Shown: positions 43,750 to 53,936, counted from the first letter of the stretch. The stretch: DNA of 64,000 bases from JACCXG01 sp963785755 (GCA_963785755.1 CAWAXG010000053.1:1-64000), one strand, 5' to 3'. The notes: a model not told the origin generated them from the sequence alone. Made by a program: numbers and translations.

Positions 43750-44916
43750 ATGAGCCATCCAGAACCCCCTCCGACTGATCGCCGGGCCGTCCACGAGCTG
43801 TATCTCGTGAAATCCCTCGTGCACGGGTCGCAAATCCTCTGGGCCTTTCACCATCCAGGCGAAACCCTCAGGCTGCGGGATGTGATGGACCGAACGGGCT
43901 TTGCCAAGGGGATGTGCTTCCGGCTGCTCTACACGCTCCGGTATTGCGGCTTCATCGAAAAGGTCGAAAACAACCGCTATCGCCTCACGGCTGAAATCCG
44001 GCGCCGCAGGAAGTACCGCATCGGCTATGCCGGACAGGGCCAGGACAGCTCGTTCGCGCACGAAGTCCACAGCGGCCTCGTCCGGGCGGCCGAGCGCGCG
44101 CAGATCGAGCTCGTCGTCGTCGACAACCGGTATCAGCCGAAGATTGCCCTCAAGAACGCGCAGCTGCTGATTCGCGAGGGCGTGGATCTGGTCGTGGAGT
44201 TTCAGACCGACGAATCCGTCGCGCCCGCGATCGCGTCGGCGTACCACCAGGCGCGCATTCCGATTATCGCGATCGACATCCCGCATCCCGGCGCGACCTA
44301 TTTCGGCGCGAACAACTACGAAGCGGGACTGATGGCCGGGCGTCACCTGGGGCGATGGGCGAAGCAGCACTGGGGCGGACAGGCCGACGAGGTGCTGCTG
44401 CTCGAACTGGCACGCGCGGGGTCGGTCCCGGCCGCGCGGCTCCGCGGCGTGATCGCGGGACTGCGCGACGTCCTGCACGACGCCGCCGCCTTCCCGGTCG
44501 TGTCAATCGACGGGGACGGCCAGTTCAAGACCGCGCTCGAACGCGTCCGAAAGCACCTGAGGGAGACGCGAGCGACGCGCACGCTCGTGGGCGCCGCCAA
44601 CGACCCGAGCGCGCTCGGCGCCGCGCGGGCGTTTCAGGAAGCGGGCAAAGGGGAGATGTGCGCGATCGTCGGACAGAACGCCGAGCCGGACGCGCGCGCC
44701 GAGCTGCGCGCTGCAGGCAGCCCGCTGATTGCGTCGGTCGGCTATTTCCCGGAGAAGTACGGCGACGGCGTGATCCGGATGGCGCTCGATCTGCTTGGCC
44801 GCCGCGCGGTGCCCCCGGCCTTCTTCGTGAAGCACCAGCTCGTCACCCGCGACAACGTCGATCACCTGTATCCGAACGACGCGCTGCTCGGCGTCGAGCC
44901 TTACGCGCGCTTCTGA
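43750..44916 (+). CDS. transcription regulator with winged helix and sugar-binding domain
   Basis: This encodes 388 residues. The N-terminal ~75 form an IclR-like winged helix: TLRLRDVMDRTGFAKGMCFR, YCGFIEKVENNRYRLTAE. The rest is a periplasmic-binding-protein fold (Peripla_BP_4/LacI-type): YRIGYAGQGQDSSFAHEVHS, QLLIREGVDLVVEFQTDESV, IPIIAIDIPHPGATYFGANN and LVGAANDPSALGAARAF. It has no signal peptide, so it is a cytoplasmic sensor. Joining an IclR-like head with a sugar-binding body is unusual compared with LacI. Divergent to the TonB receptor; presumably controls it. Confidence 0.8.
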   Translation: MSHPEPPPTDRRAVHELYLVKSLVHGSQILWAFHHPGETLRLRDVMDRTGFAKGMCFRLLYTLRYCGFIEKVENNRYRLTAEIRRRRKYRIGYAGQGQDSSFAHEVHSGLVRAAERAQIELVVVDNRYQPKIALKNAQLLIREGVDLVVEFQTDESVAPAIASAYHQARIPIIAIDIPHPGATYFGANNYEAGLMAGRHLGRWAKQHWGGQADEVLLLELARAGSVPAARLRGVIAGLRDVLHDAAAFPVVSIDGDGQFKTALERVRKHLRETRATRTLVGAANDPSALGAARAFQEAGKGEMCAIVGQNAEPDARAELRAAGSPLIASVGYFPEKYGDGVIRMALDLLGRRAVPPAFFVKHQLVTRDNVDHLYPNDALLGVEPYARF

Positions 44917-44926
44917 CGCCTTCACA

Positions 44927-45081
44927 TCAACTCCCAACTCCCAACTTCCAACTCCCAAGGTGAATCGCCCGTACCAGTCTGGGCGAAAGGCGGAACAACG
45001 CAGGCAGAGTGTCGCGCCTTCCACCCAGATGGTACGAGCGGCTCTTTTTGGGAGTTGGGAGTTGGCGGTTGGGAGTTGACG
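44927..45081. repeat. inverted heptamer repeat (AACTCCC family), copy 3
   Basis: Left arm 44927-44959 and right arm 45046-45081 consist of AACTCCC/AACTTCC units and their inverse. The centre is itself an imperfect palindrome: GTACCAGTCTGGGCGAAAGG pairs with CCTTCCACCCAGATGGTAC. The whole unit could fold into one long hairpin. It lies between convergent genes (stops at 44916 and 45084). Confidence 0.75.
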
Positions 45082-45083
45082 TC

Positions 45084-48075
45084 CTACTTCACTACGCGCA
45101 GCGGCGTGAGCGTGACCGGCCCGATGAGCCCGGAGTCGAGCGGCTTCCAGCCCGCCGCCGTGAAGAGTCCGTCCGCTCCCCGATTCTCGGGAAGGCGCGC
45201 CGGAAAGTTGACGTTGTAGAACTTCTTCCAGGCCACACCACGCCGATCGAGATCGGCGACGCGATTGGCTGACAGGTTCGTCACGCTGACTTCGAGCACA
45301 TTGGTCGCCGAGAGCTGCGCGGCGGCGACGGTGATGCTGAACCCCGGACCAATCCACGTTCCCAGGTCGCGTCCGTTCAGACGAACCCGCGCACTCTCCC
45401 GCACCGAGCCGAGATCGATCCGCCACGCCTGCGCCGAGGCCGCCGGCCTGGGAAACGAAACGGTGTACGCGGCCGTTCCAGAGAAGCGCTGGACCTCCTC
45501 GCCGCCGAATTCCGTCCAGGAGATCAGCCGATCGATCTTGCGCTCCGGCGGCAGCACGGGCCCGCCCTTGACGAATCGGACAGTCCACGGGCCGGAGATC
45601 TCCCGCGGCTCACCGGCAGGCTCGTACGACTCGTAGCGCTCGAGCCGCGCGGTTGGCGCGGTCGCGAGCAGCAGCGACCCGCCGGCGGGAATTTGCAGAT
45701 GAACCTCGATCGTTCCGGAGCTCGAACGACGCGCCCGGCCATTGCCTCTGGTCCCGCGCATCGGATCGAAGACGGTGACGGCCGGTGCACGAGTGTCGAG
45801 CGGGACCCAGCCATCAATCGGTTTCTCGGCCGGATTGCTGACGAAATAGATCCGGCCACGGCTGTCGGCGCGTCGAGCGAACAGGACGCCAAGATCCACC
45901 ATCCGCTCGCGCAAAACGCCCGCGCGGTCCAGCAGGCGTGCGAGGTCCTTTCCCTGCAGGATCCGTCCTTGACCGGCTCGCGCCTCCGTCACGCCTTCGG
46001 CGTCGGCCACGCCGGATGGCACGCCGGCCAGCGCCTTCTCGAGGCCCGCTCGCCGCGTTTCGAGATCGGCCAGCCCGGATACATCCGACGGCCAGCCATT
46101 GAGAGCGATGACCGTCGCGCCACCTCGCGCGAGCGTGAGGACCTGCTCCAGCGTCTCGAGCGGGATGAACCTCCCCGCCGGCATCACGATGACGCGATAC
46201 TTGCCGCCGCCACCGGTGACGAGACCGCCGCCTTCCACCCGTGTCTGACGCAGCTGGCGATCCGAGATGAAGTCGTAGGTGAACCCGCGGGACTGCAGCA
46301 TGGCCGCCGCGCTCTCGAACGCCGTCCCTTGCGCCGGAGGATTTGCGCCGCCGAAGTGCGTCAACATCGCCTTCTGGCGAACGGCCAGCGCGTCGTACAG
46401 CGGGAAGTACAGCAGCACGTCGTGATCGGCGGTCCCGCTCTGAAGCATCGACTGGACACGCGCGACGTACATGTTGAGCGCGGTGAAGTCGTCCCACCAG
46501 GCGTTCTGCGGCACGAATTCAACCGATGCGTAGAACAGCCGGCCCGGCCACGGATCGTTCGCCGGCGAATACGTCGTCCCGTGATAGACGATGTGGTTCA
46601 CGCCCCCGACGAAGAAGCGATCGACCGTGGCCCGGACGTCTGCCAGCGTCGACCTGAAATGCTCGCCGAGCCAGGTCGCCGCTTCGGCTGACACGAGACG
46701 CCGGCCCGCGACGTGCGCCGCGGACGTCGCCCACTTGAAACGCTGAATCTCGGCGCCCTCCGTCTCGGGAATGTCGCTCGCGGCATAAAGATCCAGGAGG
46801 CTCGCGGGAGATCCGTGGGCCTGATTTCGGGTAAGGCCCTTGCGGCCGTGCGCCCAGCGGTTCCACTCGGCAGTGAACGTGTCGAGGAGCAGGTCCGAAA
46901 TCGTTTCCCGATAGTCCGCGAGAACGCGCGCGTTGCGCTCGTCGTTGTCGCGCCCGAACAGCGCGGGCAGATGCTGGCGCAGATCGTATCCGCGGCGTTT
47001 CCGGAACTCGTCGAGGAGCGCCGGCGTCCAGTCGGCCTGCCCGGTCGCATCGTCCACTTCGTACGAGTCGTTGAAGAACGCGCGAAGCCCCACGCCTCGA
47101 TTGCCGGTGAACGCGCGATCGAATGCTCCGAGGTACCGCCCGATGGCGCTGGCAGAAAAGTGATCGATGACATTGCCTTCTCCACCAGGGGCGGCCCGCT
47201 CGACGAGCTTGCCGTGCCAGCCGCCGAACAATCCATAGAGCGTCCAGGTGCCAGGCGGCGCGGTCCACTCGAGCATCCGATCGGCGTTGACCTGAGCGGT
47301 GACGTCGACCACCTCGCCCTTCTCGCCATACGCGATCAACGTCACGAGCGGGAGGTCTCGCGGATACTTGACCTGCTCGAGCGCGAGCGCCTGCAGATTC
47401 CGATTGGCGCTGACCGGCTCGGCAAGGTCGGTAATCTGAATCGCGCGCGCTCCCTGACGAATGACCGGCTGCTGCGACTGCGTCCGCGGCGGATCCCCGG
47501 GCGCGCCCTCGTTGACGATGTGAATCTGGTTGCCGATCGCGCGTACCGAGCGGTGTCTGCTGCAGGCGGATCGGTTCGGTGAGCCGCGCTCCGCCGGCGA
47601 CCGTCCAGACCTTGTGCGCGACCGATCGCGGCGCGAGGTCATCGTCGACCCACGGACCGCCGAACGGCCATCCCGTTCCGGTCGCCATATCGACGCCGAG
47701 TCCGATACGCGAGGCTTCGGCGATGGTGTGGTCCAGCATCCGTACCCAATCGCTCGACAGATACTGGATGAACCGGTCTTCCGCCCCGCGAACGCCGTAA
47801 ATCGGCGTGATCTCGACGCCGCCGAGCCCGGCGCCCCGGAGCGCTTCTAGCTGCTGCGTCAGAGACGCCGGTTCGACGGCGCTGCCGTGCCACCACCATC
47901 TGGTCCACGGCTTCATCTCGGACGTCAGCGCCGGCCAGTCGCGAGCCGCGCTCCGATCCTGGCCGGACTGAGCGGTGACCGGACGCGGCGGTTCGAGCAG
48001 CACCAGAACGCACGCGGCGCCGATCGCGATCGCAACCGAAGAGTTCACGAGATACCTCCGGAAAGTCTCCGTCAT
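45084..48075 (-). pseudogene. GH106-like glycoside hydrolase, one frameshift
   Basis: ATG 48075 opens a frame with signal peptide (NSSVAIAIGAACVLVLLEP) and PWTRWWWHGSAVEPASLTQQ, GLGGVEITPIYG and LGVDMATGTGWPFGGPWVDD, the conserved start of GH106 alpha-L-rhamnosidase-like proteins. One extra base near 47546 shifts the frame; the other ~840 codons continue with RAFFNDSYEVDDATGQADWT, HIVYHGTTYSPANDPWPGRL and a C-terminal beta domain. Corrected length is about 995 residues. It probably removes rhamnose from plant or microbial polysaccharide in the periplasm. A single indel in a CC run may be a sequencing error. Confidence 0.75.
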
Positions 48076-48157
48076 GATAACGAACACGCTGGATTGCGCG
48101 TGTCCTGGCACGGACGTCCTGCTTGCATTCTGCCCGATGACGGTATTTGATGGCGCC

Positions 48158-49304
48158 ATGCAAAGACGGCAGTTCATCGCATTGGCGCTGCTTTCGACGA
48201 CGCGTCTGGTCCGCGCGCAACCCAAGGGGGACATGCTGGTTTATTTCGGCACCTATACCAATACCGGGACGAGCAAGGGCATTTATGTGTCCCGCCTGGA
48301 TACCGGATCGGGCGCGCTGTCGAGCCCGGAGCTCGCTGCCGAGGCGAACAGCCCGAGCTTCCTCGCGATTCACCCGTCCCGCGACTTTCTCTACGCGGTC
48401 AACGAAGTCAGTGACTTTCGAAGGGAAGAGCGTCGGCGCGGTCAGCGCGTTCGCGATCGATCGACAGAAGGGGACGCTCAAGCCGCTCAACCAGCAGTCA
48501 TCGGGCGGCTCTGGCCCGGCGCATCTCGTCGTCGATCGAACCGGACGGAACGTGCTGGTGGCCAACTACGGGGGAGGCAGCGTGGCCGTGCTGCCCATCG
48601 CGCAGGACGGCACGCTTCGTCCCGCGTCGGCGTTCGTCCAGCACACCGGCGCCAGCGTCAATCCACAGCGGCAGAAGGGGCCGCACGCTCATTCGATCAA
48701 CGTCGATCCGTCCAACGGCTTCGCGTACGTGGCCGATCTCGGGATCGACAAAGTGATGATCTATCGCTACAACGCCGAGGACGGGTCGCTCGTGGCGAAC
48801 GATCCGGCGTTCGCGGCAGTCGAGCCCGGATCGGGGCCGCGTCACTTCGCGATGCACGCCGATGGCCGATTCGCATACGTCATCAACGAGCTGCCTTGCA
48901 CGATCACGGCGTTCAGCCGGGACACGAAAGACGGCGGCTTGAAGGCGGCGCAGACGATCTCGACGCTGCCAGCCGGCCAGTCCGTCGAACAAGGCTTCAG
49001 CACGGCGGAGGTACAGGTGCATCCCTCCGGGCGGTTTCTGTACGGGTCGAACCGGGGTCACAACACGATCGTGGTGTTCGCGATCGATCAGAAGAGCGGC
49101 GCGCTGACGCTCGTGCAGCACGAATCGACGCAGGGAAATACGCCGCGCAATTTCGGGATCGACCCGAGCGGCCGGTATCTGATCGCGGCAAACCAGCGAT
49201 CGGATTCGGTGGTCGTGTTCCGCCTCGACGGGTCGACCGGCCGCCTGACCCCCGCGGGCCATCAGGCCGCTGTCGGCGCCCCGGTCTGCGTCAAGTTCAC
49301 CTGA
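48158..49304 (+). pseudogene. 7-bladed propeller lactonase family protein, one frameshift
   Basis: ATG 48158 begins MQRRQFIALALLSTTRLVRA, a Tat-like or Sec signal, followed by YFGTYTNTGTSKGIYVSRLD and PSFLAIHPSRDFLYAVNEVS. One extra T in the TTT at 48416-48418 shifts the frame; the rest continues EGKSVGAVSAFAIDRQKGTL, GPAHLVVDRTGRNVLVANYG and FSTAEVQVHPSGRFLYGSNR to the stop at 49304. The family (3-carboxymuconate/6-phosphogluconolactonase-like) opens sugar lactones in the periplasm. Divergent to the GH106-like gene, whose product could generate sugars that feed it. Confidence 0.78.
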
Positions 49305-49308
49305 CCAC

Positions 49309-49989
49309 TTGCTGCTGGAGGTCATCGTCCAGTCGGTCGAAGATGCGCGGGCCGCGGAAGCCGGCGGGGCGGATCGGCTCGAGGTGGTACGCGACATCCA
49401 GCGCGACGGGTTGACGCCATCGCTGGATCTGGTCCAGGCCATCGCGGCGGAGAGCCATCTCCCGCTTCGCGTCATGGTCCGCGACAGTGACGGCTTTGCG
49501 CTGCACGATCTCGGCGAGCTCGACGGCCTCAGACGCGCCATGATCGCGTTGGGCGAGTTGGGAGTCGACGGCGCCGTCGTCGGCTTCGCGCGCAGCGGAG
49601 ACCTCGATCTGGACGCGATGCATGCGGTTCTGTCTGCGGCGCCGATGCTTCGCGTGACGCTGCACCGGGCATTCGACAGCCTGCGCGATCCGCTGGCCGC
49701 GATCGGCGATGTCAGGGAGTTCGGCCAGATCGACCGGATCCTGACGTCGGGCGGTTCAGGGGAATGGACCGCTCGCTGCGAACGCCTCCGCGAATACGCT
49801 GGCGCCGCTGGCCCATCGGTCACCATCCTCGCAGGTGGCGGAATCGATGAAGCCGTCCTGCGCGTCCTTGCCCGCGCGGGCTGCGTGACCGAGGTGCACG
49901 TCGGCCGGGCCGCGCGGACCGGCGACGTGCCCACTGCCCCAGTCTCCTCTGCGCGAGTCCGGCTGCTGAAGGAACTGGTCTCCTCCTAG
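49309..49989 (+). CDS. cutC: CutC family protein
   Basis: TTG 49309 starts 4 bases after the lactonase stop, and the product LLLEVIVQSVEDARAAEAGG matches the usual CutC start, which decides the codon. The TIM-barrel family signatures include GADRLEVVRDIQRDGLTPSL, PLRVMVRDSDGFALHD, LGVDGAVVGFARSGDLDLDA, RVTLHRAFDSLRDP and DRILTSGGSGEWT. CutC was linked to copper homeostasis; its enzyme activity is unsettled. It follows the lactonase as a coupled operon. Confidence 0.9.
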   Translation: MLLEVIVQSVEDARAAEAGGADRLEVVRDIQRDGLTPSLDLVQAIAAESHLPLRVMVRDSDGFALHDLGELDGLRRAMIALGELGVDGAVVGFARSGDLDLDAMHAVLSAAPMLRVTLHRAFDSLRDPLAAIGDVREFGQIDRILTSGGSGEWTARCERLREYAGAAGPSVTILAGGGIDEAVLRVLARAGCVTEVHVGRAARTGDVPTAPVSSARVRLLKELVSS

Positions 49990-50014
49990 CGGGTGCTGAA
50001 GAACGCAGCAGTGA

Positions 50015-50107
50015 AAACTCCCAACTCCCAACCTCCAACTCCCAAGGAACTCAGATTCGATCGACAGAGAATGTTTGGGAGTTGGCAGTTGGAGGTTGGG
50101 AGTTGAC
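50015..50107. repeat. inverted heptamer repeat (AACTCCC family), copy 4
   Basis: Left arm AACTCCCAACTCCCAACCTC and right arm TTTGGGAGTTGGCAGTTGGA with its continuation, ending GTTGAC, flank a 26-base centre. It lies between convergent genes (stops at 49989 and 50137). Confidence 0.75.
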
Positions 50108-50136
50108 GTATTCGTTGTGGTTCGCCGCCAGAGCCG

Positions 50137-50913
50137 TCAGCCGACGCGAGACGTGCGGAGATAGCGGGCGCCGAGGGCGTCGCGCAGCGGGTCGGCGTGC
50201 TCCTCGCAGAAGCCGAGATGCGAGTGGAGTCGCCAGCCCTCGGCATGTTTGAAGCGCCGCGAGAGCTTCCCCACCGCCAGGCTGAAATCCTCCATCGTGC
50301 GCAAATAGTCGTCCATGCCTTGCGTCTTATCGAGAAACGAGCGCTGGCTGGCGTGGCAGGCGAGCGCCTCGCGCTTCCGGATGTGCACGGTCGAGGTATC
50401 CACGAAGGCGTGCGGAGGGATGGGACGGCGCAGGCCGTCACGCAGGCCATGAGGACTCGCGTGATAAATCGTGACCGGTCCGGACACCGCGGCACGCGTC
50501 GGCACGGTCCGGTAGCCCTTGAGACCTCGCGCGAACGCCGCCGTCACCGCCAGGCGCGCGGTGTTCATGTGGTCTTCCATGTAGTCCTGAGGCGAGTGCG
50601 TCAGGATGACGGACGGCGCCGCCAACCGGATGGTCGCGCACACGCGCCGCAGCGTCCGGTCGTCGTAGAAAATCTGGAGATCGTTGCAGAGGGGCGGATG
50701 CCACGTGGCATCGAGCACCTTCGCCGCAGCCTGCGCCTCCCGACGACGCACCTTTGCGGTCTCCGCCGGCGACATCGTCAGGCTGCCGAGGTTGCCGGTC
50801 GACAGATTCAGGCAGTGGATCGTCCAGCCGGCCTCGCGCAGCAGGCACAGCGTTCCGGCCATGACGAATTCGATGTCATCGGGATGCGCGGCAATCGCGA
50901 GAGCGGCAGGCAT
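50137..50913 (-). CDS. PIG-L family deacetylase
   Basis: ATG 50913 gives 258 residues beginning MPAALAIAAHPDDIEFVMAG, with the AHPDD zinc-binding motif at the N-terminus, as usual. SVILTHSPQDYMEDHMNTAR supplies the later H-x-x-H-type ligands. The ORF is open further upstream but that part lacks family similarity. The enzyme removes an acetyl group from N-acetylglucosaminyl conjugates or a related N-acyl sugar. Divergent to the kinase-BRCT gene. Confidence 0.88.
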   Translation of the reverse strand: MPAALAIAAHPDDIEFVMAGTLCLLREAGWTIHCLNLSTGNLGSLTMSPAETAKVRRREAQAAAKVLDATWHPPLCNDLQIFYDDRTLRRVCATIRLAAPSVILTHSPQDYMEDHMNTARLAVTAAFARGLKGYRTVPTRAAVSGPVTIYHASPHGLRDGLRRPIPPHAFVDTSTVHIRKREALACHASQRSFLDKTQGMDDYLRTMEDFSLAVGKLSRRFKHAEGWRLHSHLGFCEEHADPLRDALGARYLRTSRVG

Positions 50914-51018
50914 GTGGACGCATCGATCCTCTCCTTCTTGGTGCGCGGAGCATAACATGTCGAATCGGAGGGGCGTGTTGATCCCCGGCGCGCAGTCCCC
51001 GTATCCTCGAAAGACCCC

Positions 51019-52224
51019 ATGACCCGGACCCATGCCGCGACGACGCGCAGAACGACGTCGATCCACGTTCCCTACATTCCTTCCCACGGCGCCAAGGATC
51101 TGCTCGCGCCCCGTCAGGTCATCGAGAGCCCCGAAACCGGTCTGCGCTATCGCATCGATCGGATGCTCGGCAAAGGCGGCTTCGGCGAGGTCTATCTCGC
51201 GCGGCGGCTCAACCGGTCGACCTCGGTGCCCGAGGACGTCTGCATCAAGGTCAGCGACAGCGTCGACGGCTGGGTGCGTGAGGCCTATTTCGGCAAGCTG
51301 CTCGACGGGCATCCGCGCGCGATCACGATGTTCGACATGTTTCCCCTGATGCGCGCCGATGGCCGCGTGCTCTACTACCTCGCGCTCGAGTACGCGTGCC
51401 ATGGCGACCTGGCTGGATTCCTGGCGCGCAACGCCAAAGGCTGGCCGGAATCACGGGCACGCCGGGAGATCGCCGGCATCCTCGAGGTGCTCGGCAAGCT
51501 GCATCGCGGGCAGCTCCTTCACCGCGATCTGACGCCGATGAACGTGTTCGTCTGCGAGAAGAACACGCTCAAGCTGGGGGATTTCGGGATCGTCCGGCAG
51601 CAGAGCGACCAGCGCGGCGTCACCGTCCGGACGATGAACGCGCTGACGGCGCCGAGCGACATCATCGCCGGCACCGTGCCGAAGTGGCAGACGAGAGACG
51701 ATGTGTTTCAGATGGGTCAGCTGCTGGCGATGCTCGTGAAAGGAAACGCGCGCGCGCGCATCCGCCCGGCCGAGGTGCGCACGCTGGCGTGCAGCGACCA
51801 TCTGAAGGAAATCATCTACCGCTGCATCGGCGAACGACGCAAGCGGTATGAAAGCGCGGACGAGCTGATCCTGGCCCTGCGCACGCCGCCGGCATCGCTG
51901 CGGCCCGGCGTGCTGCGGACGCTCAAGGGCGTACACATTGCCTTCACCGGCATCCTCTCCCGTCGCCGCGCCGACGCCATCGCGGCGGCTCGCCGCGCCG
52001 GCGCCATCGTCCATGGCATGCCTACGGCGCAGACCACCGTCGTGGTCCGCGGCCGGCCGAACGCGCAGCAGGCCGCCGGTCGCGATGGCGGCTTGAAGCT
52101 CATGGAGATCAAGAGACTCCGCGAGAAGGGCTATCGGATTACGCTGCTGAACGAAACCCGGTTCTGGAACCTCGTCGCGCGGCGACGGGCCAGCCGGTCC
52201 AAGCCTGGTCGAACCAGTGCCTGA
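51019..52224 (+). CDS. Ser/Thr protein kinase fused to a C-terminal BRCT domain
   Basis: The 401-residue soluble protein has a Hanks-type kinase domain: G-loop MLGKGGFGEVYLARR (residues 50-63), Lys in EDVCIKVSD, catalytic loop LLHRDLTPMNVFVCEK (near 167), DFG in LKLGDFGIVRQQ and a helical C-lobe. From about residue 302 a BRCT domain follows: LKGVHIAFTGILSRRRADAI, RRAGAIVHGMPTAQTTVVVR, and a terminal ITLLNETRFWNLVARR with the conserved Trp. There is no membrane segment. BRCT outside NAD-dependent DNA ligase is rare in bacteria; it binds phosphopeptides or DNA ends. A role in DNA-damage signalling is inference only. Confidence 0.85.
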   Translation: MTRTHAATTRRTTSIHVPYIPSHGAKDLLAPRQVIESPETGLRYRIDRMLGKGGFGEVYLARRLNRSTSVPEDVCIKVSDSVDGWVREAYFGKLLDGHPRAITMFDMFPLMRADGRVLYYLALEYACHGDLAGFLARNAKGWPESRARREIAGILEVLGKLHRGQLLHRDLTPMNVFVCEKNTLKLGDFGIVRQQSDQRGVTVRTMNALTAPSDIIAGTVPKWQTRDDVFQMGQLLAMLVKGNARARIRPAEVRTLACSDHLKEIIYRCIGERRKRYESADELILALRTPPASLRPGVLRTLKGVHIAFTGILSRRRADAIAAARRAGAIVHGMPTAQTTVVVRGRPNAQQAAGRDGGLKLMEIKRLREKGYRITLLNETRFWNLVARRRASRSKPGRTSA

Positions 52225-52242
52225 TCGCATGTCCCGGTTCCC

Positions 52243-53925
52243 ATGGCCCGCGTGATGAGCATGCTGACTCAACCCCGAGCGTTGCTGCCAGGCTGTCTGT
52301 TCATCCTGCTGCTCGCAGCCTGGCCGATGGCTCAGCGCCGCAATCCCGAGAGCATCGTGGCCCGATGGAGTCCCTTCGAGGCGACATTCACGAGCGCCGG
52401 CACGATGGACAATCCGCTGCACGACGTCGAGCTGCGGGTGACATTCACGGCGCCGTCCCGGCAGACCCGAACGGTCCGCGGGTTCTGGGATGGCAACAGG
52501 ACGTGGCGCGTCCGGTTCGCGCCCGATGAGATCGGCGAGTGGTCGTACGAGACGAACGTCGTCCAGGGATCGGACGGCGGTCTTCATGGCCAGACCGGAC
52601 GCTTTCGGGTCGTGCCGTCGAAGGCAGCGAACAAGTTCGATCGCCACGGCCCGGTCCGCGTGTCCAGGAATCGCCGGTTCCTCGAGCACGCGGATGGCAC
52701 CCCGTTCTTCTGGCTCGCCGACACGGGATGGAACGCCGCGCTGCACTCGACTCCGGACGACTGGCAGTACTACATCAAGGAACGGGCGCGCCAGCGATTC
52801 ACGGCGGTCCAGTGGGTGACGACGCAGTGGCGAGCGGCGCCGAACGGGGATCGGCTGAACGAGCTGGCCTACAGCGGGACCGATCGCATCGCGGTCAATC
52901 CCGCGTTCTTCCAGCGGCTCGACGCCAAGGCCGCCGCGCTCGATCGAGCGGGCCTGCTGAACGTGCCCGTGCTGTTGTGGGCCATCGGCGGCGGCTCCAA
53001 CCCGGCGATCAATCCTGGCTTCTCATTGCCTGAAGATCAGGCCATCCGGCTGGCGCAATACATGATCGCGCGCTGGCAGGCCTACGACGTCGTCTGGATC
53101 CTGCCGGGCGACGGCGACTACCGCGGCGATCGAGCCGAGAAGTGGAAGCGCATCGGCCGCGCCGTGTTCGCTGAAGGCGGTCATGCGCCGGTGGTGCTCC
53201 ATCCCGGCGGCATGCACTGGGTGCTGCGCGAGTTCCAGGACGAGACCTGGCTCGACGTTCACGGCTATCAAAGCGGCCACGGAGACGACGACAAGACGCT
53301 GCGATGGATGATCGAGGGACCGCCGTCGAAGGACTGGACGGTGGAGCCAGTCCGCCCCTTCATCAATCTCGAGCCGCCGTACGAGTATCACCTCGCGTAT
53401 CAGTCGCGGAAGCCGATCACGCCGGAGATCGTCCGCCGTGCCGTCTACTGGAGCCTGCTGAATGCGCCGACCGCCGGCGTCACCTATGGCGGGCACGGCG
53501 TCTGGGGATGGGATGACGGAACGAAGACGCCGGCCGATCATCCGAACACCGGGATCGCGCTGCCGTGGAGAAAGGCGATCCTCATGCCCGGCGCGGAACA
53601 GATGGCGCACGTGGCCTCGCTGTTCACGTCGATCGACTTCTGGCGGCTGAGGCCGGCGCCCGACGCGATCGCCAGCCAACCCGGGAGCATGACGCCGGCA
53701 GACTTCATCGCCGCCAGCGCGTCCGAGACCCGAGAGCTGCTCGTCGCCTACAGTCCGGGTCCGCGCACCATCGAGCTCAGGGCCAGCATGGTTCCGAAGG
53801 GCCCATCGACCTGGCACAACCCGCGTACCGGCGCCCGGACGAAGGCCGCCGGCGTCCGCGCCGATGCGGTGGTGCGATTCGACACGCCTGGGGAAGGCGA
53901 CTGGGCCCTGGTCATCGGCCGATAA
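52243..53925 (+). CDS. DUF5060/DUF4038 glycoside hydrolase-like protein (GH140-like)
   Basis: The 560-residue protein has a signal peptide (LLPGCLFILLLAAWPMAQ). Residues ~40-130 are a DUF5060 beta-sandwich (WSPFEATFTSAGTMDNPLHD, RFAPDEIGEWSYETNV). Residues ~140-450 form the DUF4038 (TIM-barrel) domain: GTPFFWLADTGWNAALHSTP, RFTAVQWVTTQWRA, VVWILPGDGDYRGDRAEKWK and PFINLEPPYEYH, with acidic residues in the expected positions. The C-terminal ~90 residues form another beta domain (EGDWALVIGR). Probably an exported apiosidase-type or related glycan hydrolase. Starts 19 bases after the kinase gene. Confidence 0.82.
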   Translation: MARVMSMLTQPRALLPGCLFILLLAAWPMAQRRNPESIVARWSPFEATFTSAGTMDNPLHDVELRVTFTAPSRQTRTVRGFWDGNRTWRVRFAPDEIGEWSYETNVVQGSDGGLHGQTGRFRVVPSKAANKFDRHGPVRVSRNRRFLEHADGTPFFWLADTGWNAALHSTPDDWQYYIKERARQRFTAVQWVTTQWRAAPNGDRLNELAYSGTDRIAVNPAFFQRLDAKAAALDRAGLLNVPVLLWAIGGGSNPAINPGFSLPEDQAIRLAQYMIARWQAYDVVWILPGDGDYRGDRAEKWKRIGRAVFAEGGHAPVVLHPGGMHWVLREFQDETWLDVHGYQSGHGDDDKTLRWMIEGPPSKDWTVEPVRPFINLEPPYEYHLAYQSRKPITPEIVRRAVYWSLLNAPTAGVTYGGHGVWGWDDGTKTPADHPNTGIALPWRKAILMPGAEQMAHVASLFTSIDFWRLRPAPDAIASQPGSMTPADFIAASASETRELLVAYSPGPRTIELRASMVPKGPSTWHNPRTGARTKAAGVRADAVVRFDTPGEGDWALVIGR

Positions 53926-53936
53926 CGACACAGATC

